From positions 1 through 64,000 of the forward strand of contig NZ_FTOJ01000011.1 in the NCBI RefSeq assembly GCF_900156685.1: a stretch of 64,000 bases of DNA, read 5' to 3'. Position 1 is the stretch's first letter. Every line of letters begins with the position of its first letter. A program made the translations under genes and the position numbers. Source of the DNA: Chryseobacterium piscicola (GTDB lineage Bacteria > Bacteroidota > Bacteroidia > Flavobacteriales > Weeksellaceae). Shown piece by piece: positions 35,486-44,609 of this stretch. The notes below the pieces were generated by a model. That model made no database searches, was not told where the DNA came from, and saw nothing but the letters and a program-made list of their open reading frames with translations.

Positions 35486-36796
35486 TCACCTAAATTTAAA
35501 CTATTGGAACTCTTCCCACTCATCGAGAAATCAAGCATTCAGGACATCAAAAAATTCCAGGAAGAAAAACTTCAGGACCTTTTGCAGTATCTTCAGGCGC
35601 ATTCACCTTTCTATCAGAAGTTATTCAAAGAAAATAATATTCAGATTTCTGATATCCAGACTTTGGAAGATTTGCAGAAAATCCCAACGACTTCAAAGAA
35701 TGATATTCAGCAGAATAATGAGGACTTTTTCTGTGTTCCTCAAAATCAAATCATTGATTATAGTACGACTTCCGGAACTTTAGGTGATCCTGTAACTTTC
35801 GGATTGTCAGAAAAGGATATGGAAAGAATTGCCTACAACGAAGCGGTTTCTCTTTCGTGTGCCGGAATTTCTAAAGCTGACGTTGTTCAAATGATAACCA
35901 CGATTGACAAAAGATTTATTGCTGGGCTCGCTTATCTTTTAGGTTTACGAAAAATGGGGGCAAGTGTCATCAGAATGGGCCCAGGAATTCCTGAACTTCA
36001 GTGGGATTCAATTTTTAGATATCAACCAAAATATTTAATTACAGTTCCGTCATTTCTTTTAAAAATGATTGATTACGCTGAGAAAAATGGCATTGATTAT
36101 AAAAATTCTAGTGTTCTCGGAGCTGTTTGTATTGGTGAAAGTATCAAAAATCAGGATTTTACAGATAATATTCTTTCTCTTAAGATCAAGGAAAAGTGGA
36201 ACATTAAATTATTTTCCACTTACGCATCTACAGAAATGAGCACTGCCTTTACAGAATGTGAATTTCAGATTGGCGGTCACCAGCATCCCGAATTGATTAT
36301 TACAGAAATTCTTGATGATAATGAAAATCCTGTGGAAGATGGTGAAAGTGGTGAGTTGACAATTACAACGTTGGGAGTTGAAGCGCTTCCTTTACTAAGG
36401 TTTAAAACGGGAGATTTAGTTAAAGCTCATTATGAGCCTTGTGAATGTGGTAGAAATACGATGAGGTTGGGACCGGTTGTCGGACGAAAACAGCAAATGA
36501 TTAAATATAAAGGAACAACGTTGTATCCACCAGCAATGAACGATATTCTGAATGATTTTGACGGGATTTTGTGTTACCAAATTGTAATTCAATCGAATGA
36601 AATTGGTTTGGATGAAATTATCATTAAGCTGAGTGCTGAAAGAGATGACGAAGGTTTTGAAGGTGAAGTAAGAGATCATTTCCGTGCAAAATTAAGAGTA
36701 AGCCCAAAAATTGAAATGGTGGATTTTGATGTTTTATCTAAAGCGGTATTTAATCCAAACAGCAGAAAGCCCATTAACTTTGTTGATCTAAGATAA
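35483..36796 (+). CDS. Phenylacetate-CoA ligase-like acyl-activating enzyme (flexirubin cluster)
   Basis: 437 residues if read from TTG 35483, or 430 from TTG 35504; no ATG exists before residue 111 and a TAA stop lies just upstream. It belongs to the PaaK branch of adenylate-forming enzymes: the P-loop is YSTTSGTLGDPVTFG (near residue 95), then TYASTEMSTAF, and LLRFKTGDLVKAH with the ATP-binding Asp. Four-Cys positions CGR and CEC near 330 are partly kept. In aryl-polyene and flexirubin clusters such a ligase activates the coumarate starter or loads it on ACP. It opens the cluster and converges on the halogenase-like gene through a shared terminator. Confidence 0.85.
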   Translation: MSPKFKLLELFPLIEKSSIQDIKKFQEEKLQDLLQYLQAHSPFYQKLFKENNIQISDIQTLEDLQKIPTTSKNDIQQNNEDFFCVPQNQIIDYSTTSGTLGDPVTFGLSEKDMERIAYNEAVSLSCAGISKADVVQMITTIDKRFIAGLAYLLGLRKMGASVIRMGPGIPELQWDSIFRYQPKYLITVPSFLLKMIDYAEKNGIDYKNSSVLGAVCIGESIKNQDFTDNILSLKIKEKWNIKLFSTYASTEMSTAFTECEFQIGGHQHPELIITEILDDNENPVEDGESGELTITTLGVEALPLLRFKTGDLVKAHYEPCECGRNTMRLGPVVGRKQQMIKYKGTTLYPPAMNDILNDFDGILCYQIVIQSNEIGLDEIIIKLSAERDDEGFEGEVRDHFRAKLRVSPKIEMVDFDVLSKAVFNPNSRKPINFVDLR

Positions 36797-36800
36797 ATGA

Positions 36801-36830
36801 AAAACGGTCTGAGAATTTTCAGACCGTTTT
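36801..36830. terminator. Bidirectional terminator
   Basis: AAAACGGTCTGA (36801-36812) pairs with TCAGACCGTTTT (36819-36830), with T runs both ways, between two converging genes. It ends two bases before the minus-strand stop. Confidence 0.9.
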
Positions 36831-36831
36831 T

Positions 36832-38076
36832 TTATGCTTGTTGCTTTTCTGTTTTGATGAAATTGGCTAAGTTTACAATGGCTGTATCGTGTATTCTCAC
36901 AAATGTATTTTTTTTGTCCCAAACATAACCCGCCAAAACTGCGCAAATTTTTCTTTTTACATCGGCGTTTTCCGGTTGGTGGAAAAACAATTCCTGAAGA
37001 TTTCCTGTGTACCATTCTTTTACATAAGTTGTAAAAACATTCACTCCATATAATATGTAGTCTGCAAATTCTGTCTGCCAATCTATCTTTTCGCCATTTA
37101 ATTGTCTTATTGCAAGTTTTGCAGCCGTCATTCCGCCTTCGGTGGCAAAGGCCATTCCTGATGAAAAAACTGGATCAAGAAATTCAGAAGCATTTCCTGT
37201 TAAGGCAAAGCCGTCTCCAAATAGTTTTTTTACCGAACAAGAATAGTCTTTCAGGTGTCGTGGTTCAAAAAGAAAATCTACACCACCGAAACGTTTTACA
37301 TAGTAATCTGAAAGAAAAATTGCTTTTCTTAAGGCCTCGGTTGTATCTCCATTTTCAGAAAGTTTATCGATATAATCAGTAGGTCCCACAATTCCTATAC
37401 TCGTATTTCCATTGGAGAAAGGAATTACCCATAGCCAAACCTCTGTTTCGATAATGTCAAAAGAAATCAAGGTTCCTTCTTCACCTTTTTCTCTGTTAAC
37501 ATCTTCAACGTGAGCAAAAATTGCAGAGTGGGGTGAAAGCTTTGAGGGTTTTTCTAAATCTAGTAGTCTCGGAAGAACTCTCCCGTAACCGCTTGAATCA
37601 ATTACGAATTTTGCATGGATTTCCTTCGTTTCACCTTCTTTTGTCGTTACGGTCGTAATGGAATCTGTCCCGTTAAATTCAATACCAATCACCTCAGTTT
37701 CAAATTCAAGATCAACTCCTTTATTAATCACTTCCTGAGCCAAAGTATTGTCAAAATCTGCTCTAGGAACCTGCCATGTCCAGTCCCAGCCTTTCCCGAA
37801 TTTGTTGCTGAAATCGAAAATACATACTTCGTTTCCTCGCATAAAACGTGCTCCGAGTTTCTTTTCGAAGCCCATTTTATCTAATGCAGGAAATAATCCG
37901 GCTTCTTCAAAATGATCCATCACTCGCGGAATCAAGCTTTCGCCGACTACAAGTCTCGGGAATTTTGCCTTTTCTACTACTTTCACGTTGATGTTATTCT
38001 TCTTCAGATATGCGGAAGAGACGCAACCAGAAGGTCCAGCTCCAATAACTAAAACATCAACAATTTCTTTGTTCAT
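36832..38076 (-). CDS. Flavin-dependent halogenase-like oxidoreductase (flexirubin cluster)
   Basis: 414 residues from the ATG at 38076 (a TTG 14 codons upstream overlaps the promoter). The FAD motif is VIGAGPSGCVSSA (residues 10-22). It is followed by KFPRLVVGESLIPRV, GFEKKLGARF with a candidate catalytic Lys, and WLWVIP (near 215), which matches the WxWxIP signature of flavin-dependent halogenases. The family also includes monooxygenases and geranylgeranyl-reductase-like proteins, so halogenation is likely but not certain; ring hydroxylation is the main alternative. The substrate would be the aryl head of the pigment. It has its own promoter, divergent from the ammonia-lyase operon. Confidence 0.82.
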   Translation of the reverse strand: MNKEIVDVLVIGAGPSGCVSSAYLKKNNINVKVVEKAKFPRLVVGESLIPRVMDHFEEAGLFPALDKMGFEKKLGARFMRGNEVCIFDFSNKFGKGWDWTWQVPRADFDNTLAQEVINKGVDLEFETEVIGIEFNGTDSITTVTTKEGETKEIHAKFVIDSSGYGRVLPRLLDLEKPSKLSPHSAIFAHVEDVNREKGEEGTLISFDIIETEVWLWVIPFSNGNTSIGIVGPTDYIDKLSENGDTTEALRKAIFLSDYYVKRFGGVDFLFEPRHLKDYSCSVKKLFGDGFALTGNASEFLDPVFSSGMAFATEGGMTAAKLAIRQLNGEKIDWQTEFADYILYGVNVFTTYVKEWYTGNLQELFFHQPENADVKRKICAVLAGYVWDKKNTFVRIHDTAIVNLANFIKTEKQQA

Positions 38077-38103
38077 TTGTTTAATAAAACTTTTATCTTT
38101 GCG

Positions 38104-38135
38104 CAAAATTAGTGACAATTAATTGTATTTTACAA
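38104..38135 (-). promoter_or_regulatory. Promoter of the halogenase-like gene
   Basis: On the minus strand: TTG (38135-38133), 21 bases, TAATTTTG (38111-38104), 27 bases before the ATG at 38076. Both boxes fit the consensus. Confidence 0.7.
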
Positions 38136-38160
38136 AATTATATACTATTACTTTTAATAG

Positions 38161-39681
38161 ATGAAAATAAATAACTTTTTAGAACTGAGAGATTTTCAGA
38201 GAATTATTATTGAAAACGAAAGCATAGAATTAGATCCATCACTTCTCCAGAGAGTGAATGAAAGTTTTTCTTTTCTAAAAGAATTTTCAAAAAATAAAGT
38301 GATTTATGGAGTCAATACGGGGTTCGGGCCTATGGCTCAGTTCAAAATAAGTGATGAAGATACCCATCAGCTTCAATATAATTTAATCAGAAGTCACTCT
38401 TCGGGTATAGGAAATCCGCTTCCGGCAGATGAGGTGAAAGCTTGTATGTTGGCTAGATTAAACACATTATCATTAGGGAATTCCGGAGTTCATGAATCTG
38501 TTGTTTTTTTACTTAAAGAATTAATTAACAGAGATGTTACACCATTAATTTTTGAACACGGTGGAGTAGGAGCAAGTGGAGATTTGGTACAATTGGCACA
38601 TTTAGCTTTAGTATTGATTGGTGAAGGTGAAGTTTTTTATAAAGGTGAAAGAAAATCAACCAAAGAAGTTTTTGAAACTGAAGGTTTAGAGCCGATCAAA
38701 GTAGAAATTCGTGAAGGTTTAGCGTTAATGAACGGAACCTCTGTGATGTCTGGGATTGGTATTGTAAATGCTTACAAAGCCAATCAATTAACAGATATTT
38801 CAATTAAATTATCTTGTGCAATCAATGAAATCGTTCAGGCTTATGACGATCATTTATCAGAAGCTTTAAACGGAACAAAACTTCATGCTGGTCAGCAAAA
38901 AATAGCGGCCAAAATGCGCGAACATTTGTCTGATAGTAAATTGATTAGAAAAAGAGCCGATCATTTATATACTCATTTCGAAGAGCAGGAAAAGGTTTTT
39001 AAAGAAAAAGTGCAGGAATATTATTCTTTAAGATGTGTTCCGCAGATTTTGGGGCCTATTTTAGATACGTTGGAATATACTGAAAAAGTGTTAGAAAACG
39101 AAATTAATTCTGCCAACGATAATCCAATTATAGATGTTGAAAATCAGCATGTTTACCACGGCGGAAACTTCCACGGAGATTATATATCTTTGGAAATGGA
39201 CAAGTTGAAAATTGTCGTGACAAAGCTCACGATGTTGGCAGAAAGACAATTAAACTATCTTTTGAATTCAAAAATAAATGAAATCTTGCCTCCTTTCGTC
39301 AATTTAGGTAAACTAGGTTTCAATTTTGGGATGCAGGGTGTTCAGTTTACTGCCACTTCTACCACAGCAGAAAGTCAGATGTTATCAAACTCAATGTATG
39401 TTCACAGTATACCTAATAATAATGATAATCAGGATATTGTAAGCATGGGAACCAATGCTGCAGTGATTTGCAGAAAGGTCATTGAAAATGCATTTGAAGT
39501 ACTGGCGATTGAAGCAATCACGATCATTCAGGCAATTGAATATCTTGATTTTAAAGATCAAGTTTCATCGTCAACAAGAGAATTGTACGACGCAATTAGA
39601 AAGATTATACCAGCATTTTCAAATGATATGGTGATGTATCCTTATTTGGAGGAAGTGAAAAAATATTTAAAGACAATGTAA
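38161..39681 (+). CDS. Aromatic amino-acid (tyrosine) ammonia-lyase
   Basis: 506 residues. The MIO prosthetic group forms from Ala-Ser-Gly in GGVGASGDLVQLAHL (ASG near 138-140). YGVNTGFGPMAQ near residue 60 and NSANDNPIID near 320 are family signatures. The selectivity segment YNLIRSHSSG and long stretches such as NQHVYHGGNFHGDYISLEMD (split here by key residues) look nearly the same as my recollection of the F. johnsoniae tyrosine ammonia-lyase, so tyrosine is the likely substrate rather than histidine. It gives 4-coumarate, the starter of flexirubin aryl polyenes. It heads the plus-strand operon. Confidence 0.92.
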   Translation: MKINNFLELRDFQRIIIENESIELDPSLLQRVNESFSFLKEFSKNKVIYGVNTGFGPMAQFKISDEDTHQLQYNLIRSHSSGIGNPLPADEVKACMLARLNTLSLGNSGVHESVVFLLKELINRDVTPLIFEHGGVGASGDLVQLAHLALVLIGEGEVFYKGERKSTKEVFETEGLEPIKVEIREGLALMNGTSVMSGIGIVNAYKANQLTDISIKLSCAINEIVQAYDDHLSEALNGTKLHAGQQKIAAKMREHLSDSKLIRKRADHLYTHFEEQEKVFKEKVQEYYSLRCVPQILGPILDTLEYTEKVLENEINSANDNPIIDVENQHVYHGGNFHGDYISLEMDKLKIVVTKLTMLAERQLNYLLNSKINEILPPFVNLGKLGFNFGMQGVQFTATSTTAESQMLSNSMYVHSIPNNNDNQDIVSMGTNAAVICRKVIENAFEVLAIEAITIIQAIEYLDFKDQVSSSTRELYDAIRKIIPAFSNDMVMYPYLEEVKKYLKTM

Positions 39682-39728
39682 TTATTGGCTACTTTTAGTT
39701 GTCAATATTTAAATAAACTAAAACACAC

Positions 39729-40460
39729 ATGAAATGTGCAATCATCACAGGTGGTTCCCGAGGTATCGGAAGAGCAATCTGTATAAAACTGGCAGAAGAA
39801 AAAAATTATCATATTCTCATCAACTACACTTCCAATGAAGCTGCAGCAAAGGAAACTTTGGCTAAAGTTGAAGAATTGGGTTCTACAGGAGAAATCCTTA
39901 AATTCGATGTAGGAAATGCCGAGGAAACTCAACAGATTTTAAACGAATGGCAGGAAAAAAATCCAAAAGCTATCGTTGAGGTTATCGTTAATAATGCCGG
40001 AATTACAAGAGACGGATTATTCATGTGGATGCCAAGTGAAGACTGGAACTCTGTGATTAACACGAGTTTGAATGGTTTTTATAACGTCACCAATTTCTTC
40101 ATTCAGAAGTTATTGAGAAACAAATACGGAAGAATCATTAATATGGTTTCTGTTTCCGGAGTAAAAGGAACTGCCGGACAAACCAATTACTCAGCCGCAA
40201 AAGGCGCTTTGGTGGGCGTTACAAAAGCTCTCGCTCAGGAAGTTGCCAAGAGAAACATCACGGTAAATGCCGTGGCGCCAGGTTTCATAAAAACGGATAT
40301 GACGCAGGATTTCAATGAAGACGAACTGAAGGCCATGATTCCTGCAAACCGTTTTGGTGAAGCGGAAGAAGTGGCAGATTTGGTTGCGTTTTTAGCGTCA
40401 AAAAAAGCATCTTACATCACAGGAGAAATTATTAATATCAACGGCGGAATTTATTCGTAA
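39729..40460 (+). CDS. 3-oxoacyl-ACP reductase, FabG type (flexirubin cluster)
   Basis: 243 residues. A classical short-chain dehydrogenase: the NADPH motif TGGSRGIGRAI (residues 7-17), NNAGITRDG, catalytic Ser in VSVSGVKG and YSAAKGALVG (Tyr and Lys near 154 and 158). It ends in INGGIYS. It reduces the 3-oxo group after each condensation of the polyene chain. It lies 47 bases after the ammonia-lyase gene in the same operon; an imperfect palindrome separates it from the ketosynthase. Confidence 0.92.
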   Translation: MKCAIITGGSRGIGRAICIKLAEEKNYHILINYTSNEAAAKETLAKVEELGSTGEILKFDVGNAEETQQILNEWQEKNPKAIVEVIVNNAGITRDGLFMWMPSEDWNSVINTSLNGFYNVTNFFIQKLLRNKYGRIINMVSVSGVKGTAGQTNYSAAKGALVGVTKALAQEVAKRNITVNAVAPGFIKTDMTQDFNEDELKAMIPANRFGEAEEVADLVAFLASKKASYITGEIININGGIYS

Positions 40461-40462
40461 AT

Positions 40463-40540
40463 AACGTGCCAATGTAGCAATGAAGCAATTTAGCAATATT
40501 TAAAATTGTTACATACATTGCTAAATTGATACATTGTTAA
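40463..40540 (+). repeat. ATTGTTACA-type imperfect palindrome between ketoreductase and ketosynthase genes
   Basis: CAATGTAGCAATGAAGCAAT and TTAGCAAT fold against ATTGCTAAATTG and ATACATTG. The same words recur at 10531, 42033 and 52694. It fills the intercistronic gap and has no T run. Confidence 0.6.
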
Positions 40541-40547
40541 ATTTAAA

Positions 40548-41771
40548 ATGATGGAAAATAGGGTAGTCATTACCGGAATGGGAATTTATTCTTGCATCGG
40601 AACTTCTTTGGAAGAGGTGAAAGAATCTCTATACGAAGGTAAATCCGGAATTGTTTTGGTTGATGAAAGAAAAGAATTTGGTTTCAGATCTGGTCTTAGT
40701 GGGGTAGTTCCGAAACCTGATCTGAAAAATCTTCTCAGCAGACGACAACGCGTAAGCATGGGAGAAGAAAGCGAGTACGCCTATGTAGCAACCCTTGATG
40801 CTTTGAAACAAGCGAATATCGACCAAGATTTTTTAGACCAAAATGAAGTTGGAATTTTATACGGAAACGACAGCGTTTCAAAAGCTGTTGTAGAATCTAT
40901 CGACATTGCGAGAGAAAAAAAAGATACGACATTAATGGGTTCAGGAGCGATTTTCAAATCGATGAACTCCACTGTGACAATGAATCTTTCTACCATTTTT
41001 AAATTAAGAGGAATCAATTTAACCATCAGCGCAGCCTGTGCTAGCGGTTCTCATTCTTTGGGATTTGCTTATATGATGATTAAAAACGGGTTTCAAGAGA
41101 CTATCATTTGCGGTGGGGCCCAGGAAACGAACAAATATTCTATGGCAAGTTTTGATGGTTTAGGAGTTTTTTCAGTAAGAGAAAATGAACCTACCAAAGC
41201 TTCAAGACCTTTTGATTCGGGAAGAGACGGGCTTATTCCTAGCGGAGGTGCAGCCACCATGATCGTGGAAAGTCTAGAATCTGCACAGAAAAGAGGTGCT
41301 ACAATCCTTGCAGAAATTGTAGGCTACGGATTCTCATCCAACGGCGGACATATTTCTACGCCTAATGTAGACGGCCCAGCTCTGGCTATGGAAAGATCTC
41401 TGAAACAAGCCCATCTTTCTCCAAAAGACATAGATTACATCAATGCCCACGCAACTTCTACACCTTTGGGCGATGCCAATGAAGCTAAAGCAATCTATGA
41501 AATTTTTGGAAGTAAAGTTCCGGTAAGTTCTACCAAATCGATGACCGGTCATGAATGTTGGATGGCAGGTGCTAGTGAAGTGATTTATTCGATCCTCATG
41601 ATGCAGAACGATTTTGTGGCCCCGAATATTAATTTGGAAAACCCCGATGAAGACGCAAAAAAGATAAATTTAATCTCCGAAACTACAAATCAAAAAATTG
41701 ACGTATTTTTGTCAAATTCTTTCGGATTTGGGGGAACCAACTCTGCATTAATCGTTAAAAAATTTGAATAA
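40548..41771 (+). CDS. Beta-ketoacyl-ACP synthase, FabF type (flexirubin cluster)
   Basis: 407 residues. The Cys-His-His set is complete: SAACASGSHS (Cys near 164), NAHATSTPLGD (His near 300) and MTGHECWMAG (His near 335). The C-terminal signature is NSFGFGGTNSALIV. It should carry out decarboxylative condensation with malonyl-ACP. Two Met codons open the frame (MMEN). An ACP gene follows six bases after the stop, so the two are coupled. It is one of three full ketosynthases in the cluster, probably with separate roles such as priming and elongation. Confidence 0.92.
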   Translation: MMENRVVITGMGIYSCIGTSLEEVKESLYEGKSGIVLVDERKEFGFRSGLSGVVPKPDLKNLLSRRQRVSMGEESEYAYVATLDALKQANIDQDFLDQNEVGILYGNDSVSKAVVESIDIAREKKDTTLMGSGAIFKSMNSTVTMNLSTIFKLRGINLTISAACASGSHSLGFAYMMIKNGFQETIICGGAQETNKYSMASFDGLGVFSVRENEPTKASRPFDSGRDGLIPSGGAATMIVESLESAQKRGATILAEIVGYGFSSNGGHISTPNVDGPALAMERSLKQAHLSPKDIDYINAHATSTPLGDANEAKAIYEIFGSKVPVSSTKSMTGHECWMAGASEVIYSILMMQNDFVAPNINLENPDEDAKKINLISETTNQKIDVFLSNSFGFGGTNSALIVKKFE

Positions 41772-41777
41772 ATAAAC

Positions 41778-42029
41778 ATGGAAAGAGAAAAAATTGTTGC
41801 CATTGCTAATGATTTTTTAATCAATGAGTTTGAGGTAGACGCCGATGAGATTAGCAATGATGCCCATTTCAAAAAAACTTTGGGCTTAGACAGTTTAGAT
41901 TATATCGATTTGGTTGTGGCCATTGAATCTAATTTCGGTGTTAAATTAGGTGAAGTTGATTTCAAAAATATCATCACTTTTAACGATTTCTACTCGATAA
42001 TCGAAAATAAAATCACTCAAAAAGTATAA
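41778..42029 (+). CDS. Acyl carrier protein 1 (flexirubin cluster)
   Basis: 83 residues, acidic, four-helix type. The phosphopantetheine Ser is in LGLDSLDYIDLV (near residue 38). It carries the growing aryl polyene chain. It lies six bases after the ketosynthase gene. A palindromic repeat follows directly. Confidence 0.92.
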   Translation: MEREKIVAIANDFLINEFEVDADEISNDAHFKKTLGLDSLDYIDLVVAIESNFGVKLGEVDFKNIITFNDFYSIIENKITQKV

Positions 42030-42032
42030 CTG

Positions 42033-42106
42033 TGTATTAATCTGGAGATGTATCAATAGATTTTAAAATTGTTACACTGTTCCATTGATATATTGTTAAA
42101 TTGAAA
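42033..42106 (+). repeat. ATTGTTACA-type imperfect palindrome after ACP 1
   Basis: GATGTATCAATAGATT, AAAATTGTTACACTG and TTCCATTGATATATTG are imperfect inverted relatives of the palindromes at 40463 and 52694. It occupies the whole gap between the ACP and acyltransferase genes. Confidence 0.5.
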
Positions 42107-42108
42107 CT

Positions 42109-42993
42109 ATGAATAAGTGGAAAGGCAAATCTAAAGGCACAATTTTAGGATATAGAATCTTCGTCTGGTGCATTAGAAACATAGGAATCCGCAGTTCATA
42201 TTTTGTGCTTTATTTTGTTGCTTTGTACTATTTTCTATTCGAAAAAAAGAGCAACCATTACATCTCATATTACTTCAGAAAACGGCTCAAATTCAGTTTC
42301 TGGAAAGCCAAACTAGCAGTATATAAAAGTTATTTTACGTTCGGAAAAACGTTAATTGATAAAACGGCCATCTCAGCAGGGTTGAGAGGAAAATACACCT
42401 ACGAATTCGACGGAATTGATACGCTCAAAAATCTTTTGGCCGAAAAAAAAGGTGGCGTCCTCATCAGCGCGCACATCGGTAATTTCGAAATAGCCGATCA
42501 TTTTTTTGCCGATATTGATCTTGATTGCCAAATCAACTTAGTGACAACAGATCTGGAAGTTACAGTCATTAGAGAATACTTGGAAAGTGTTTCCGTAAAG
42601 AAAAGCAATGTGAAATTCATCTATGTGAAAGACGATATGTCGCATATTTTTGAAATCAATCAGGCGCTTTTAAACAATGAACTCATCTGTTTCACAGGTG
42701 ACCGCTATTTCGAAGGCTCAAAATTCTTGGAAGCAGAACTGCTCGGAAAAACGGCCAAATTTCCTGCAGGACCTTTCCTTATTGCCTCCAGACTGCGCGT
42801 TCCCGTGGTGTATGTTTACGTGATGAAGGAAAAAAATCTCCATTATCACCTTTACGCAAGAGTTGCAGAGAACATAAAAAACCGAGATTCCCAAGGTTTG
42901 CTCAATTCCTACACCCAAAATCTGGAATCGATGCTCAAAAAATATCCACTACAGTGGTTCAATTACTTCGATTTTTGGGACGATATTGATTGA
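42109..42993 (+). CDS. LpxL/HtrB-like acyltransferase (flexirubin cluster)
   Basis: 294 residues. An N-terminal membrane anchor (about 28-50, SSYFVLYFVALYYFLF) precedes the acyltransferase domain with the catalytic HxxxxE in SAHIGNFEIADHF (near residue 122) and FPAGPFLIASRLRVPVV. These are features of lipid A lauroyl-type acyltransferases. In aryl-polyene clusters related enzymes are thought to attach the polyene acyl chain from ACP to a lipid or resorcinol acceptor at the inner membrane. Which acceptor applies here is inferred. Confidence 0.85.
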   Translation: MNKWKGKSKGTILGYRIFVWCIRNIGIRSSYFVLYFVALYYFLFEKKSNHYISYYFRKRLKFSFWKAKLAVYKSYFTFGKTLIDKTAISAGLRGKYTYEFDGIDTLKNLLAEKKGGVLISAHIGNFEIADHFFADIDLDCQINLVTTDLEVTVIREYLESVSVKKSNVKFIYVKDDMSHIFEINQALLNNELICFTGDRYFEGSKFLEAELLGKTAKFPAGPFLIASRLRVPVVYVYVMKEKNLHYHLYARVAENIKNRDSQGLLNSYTQNLESMLKKYPLQWFNYFDFWDDID

Positions 42994-43073
42994 TTTTCAA
43001 TATATTTAGAGAAATAATTTACTGGTTGAGTAAATTTTACATCTAATGTCTACTATCTCAATTCTAAGAAAAA

Positions 43074-44609
43074 ATGAAAAAAGAATACGACATATTGGTC
43101 ATCGGCAGCGGTCTCGGCGGTCTTGTTTCTGCACTTATTTTAGCGAAAGAAGGCCTGAAAGTCTGTGTACTCGAAAAAAACAACCAGTATGGCGGAAACC
43201 TCCAGACTTTTTCACGAGACAAACTTATTTTCGATACAGGAGTTCATTATTTGGGCGGATTGTCTAAAGGGCAAAATCTCCATCAGTTTTTTTCTTATTT
43301 AGAGATTATTGAAGAACTTCAACTTCAGAAAATGGATGAGGATTGTTATGATAAAATCACTTTCGGAGATGATGAAATAGAATATCCTCACGCACAAGGT
43401 TATGATAATTTTGTAGAACAGCTTTCAAAATTTTTCCCTGAAGAAAGAGAAAATATTGAGAATTACTGTAAAGAAATTCAGCGAGTTTGTAACTATTTTC
43501 CGAGATACAATGTTGTAGCACAAAATAATTATAACCCAGACATTCTGCATCTCAATACCAAAAGATTCATCAAATCGATTACTTCCAACGAAAAACTTCA
43601 GTCTGTTTTGCTAGGGTCTAACTTTTTGTACGCAGGAGATTCTGAAAATACCCCATTTTATGTTCATGCTTTGACGGTTAATTCCTACATTCAAAGTGCT
43701 TACAAATGTACGAAAGGGGGAAGTCAGATTTCAAAATTACTGATTAATAAATTACGGAAATATGGAGCAGAGGTTCACAAGCATTCCGAGGTTACTGAGT
43801 TTGTTTTTAGTGATAATAATTTATTGAGTTCAGTAAAAACTAAAGATGAAAATGAATATTTTTCTAAACAATTTATCTCAAATATAGAAATTCGTTCAGC
43901 GATAAAACTCATTGGGGAAAACAGAATAAAGAAATCTTTTTACAACAGGGTTTTTAGCTGGGAGCCTACTTCGTCGTGTTTTAGTGTGTATTTGGTATTA
44001 AAGCCTAAGTCGATTGGCAGTTTTAACTACAATGTGTATCATTTTTTGTCTAAAGATTTAGTTTGGAATTCTTTTAAATATAAAAAAGAGAAATGGCCTG
44101 AAACTTATATGCTTTCTTCTACTTCTTCCAAGCACGATCCAGAATTTGCAGAAAGTTTAACAGCAATTTCTTACATGCATTTTACAGAAGTTAAAGAATG
44201 GGAAAATACTTTCAACACGATAGCAAGACAGCAAGACAGAAATGAATTGTACAAAAAATTCAAATTTGAAAAAGCGGAAAAAATGATTCAGGCTTTAGAA
44301 ATAAAGATTCCGAATCTGAGAGAATCGATTAAAAATATTTACACATCGTCGCCATTGTCTTATCGTGATTATATCGGAAGTTTTGAGGGGAATATGTACG
44401 GTTACGCAAAAACCTCTGAAAATGCTTTAAAAACAATGGTTTCGCCACGCACAAAAATAGAAAATCTATTCTTAACCGGTCAATCTGTTAATATGCATGG
44501 GATTTTGGGTTGTACAATCGGAGCTTTTAATACTTGTGCAGAAATTTTGGGTAAAGAACTGATTGATGAACGTTTGCTAGAAATTTTAAATCAAACTAAT
44601 GAAAATTAG
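43074..44609 (+). CDS. CrtI/phytoene desaturase-like FAD oxidoreductase (flexirubin cluster)
   Basis: 511 residues. The dinucleotide motif is DILVIGSGLGGLVSALILAK (residues 5-24), followed by VLEKNNQYGGNLQTF and a C-terminal LFLTGQSVNMHGILGCTIGA, the end motif of the CrtI/CrtD and retinol-saturase group. A redox step on the polyene or the ring is likely; carotenoids are less likely because no carotenoid genes are nearby. Its last 11 bases overlap the next gene. Start at ATG 43074, 80 bases after the acyltransferase gene. Confidence 0.87.
   Translation: MKKEYDILVIGSGLGGLVSALILAKEGLKVCVLEKNNQYGGNLQTFSRDKLIFDTGVHYLGGLSKGQNLHQFFSYLEIIEELQLQKMDEDCYDKITFGDDEIEYPHAQGYDNFVEQLSKFFPEERENIENYCKEIQRVCNYFPRYNVVAQNNYNPDILHLNTKRFIKSITSNEKLQSVLLGSNFLYAGDSENTPFYVHALTVNSYIQSAYKCTKGGSQISKLLINKLRKYGAEVHKHSEVTEFVFSDNNLLSSVKTKDENEYFSKQFISNIEIRSAIKLIGENRIKKSFYNRVFSWEPTSSCFSVYLVLKPKSIGSFNYNVYHFLSKDLVWNSFKYKKEKWPETYMLSSTSSKHDPEFAESLTAISYMHFTEVKEWENTFNTIARQQDRNELYKKFKFEKAEKMIQALEIKIPNLRESIKNIYTSSPLSYRDYIGSFEGNMYGYAKTSENALKTMVSPRTKIENLFLTGQSVNMHGILGCTIGAFNTCAEILGKELIDERLLEILNQTNEN

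Noticed and set aside
38161..39681. Histidine ammonia-lyase (hutH) assignment
   Set aside because: No other hut genes; neighbours and recalled similarity point to tyrosine ammonia-lyase for a pigment starter.
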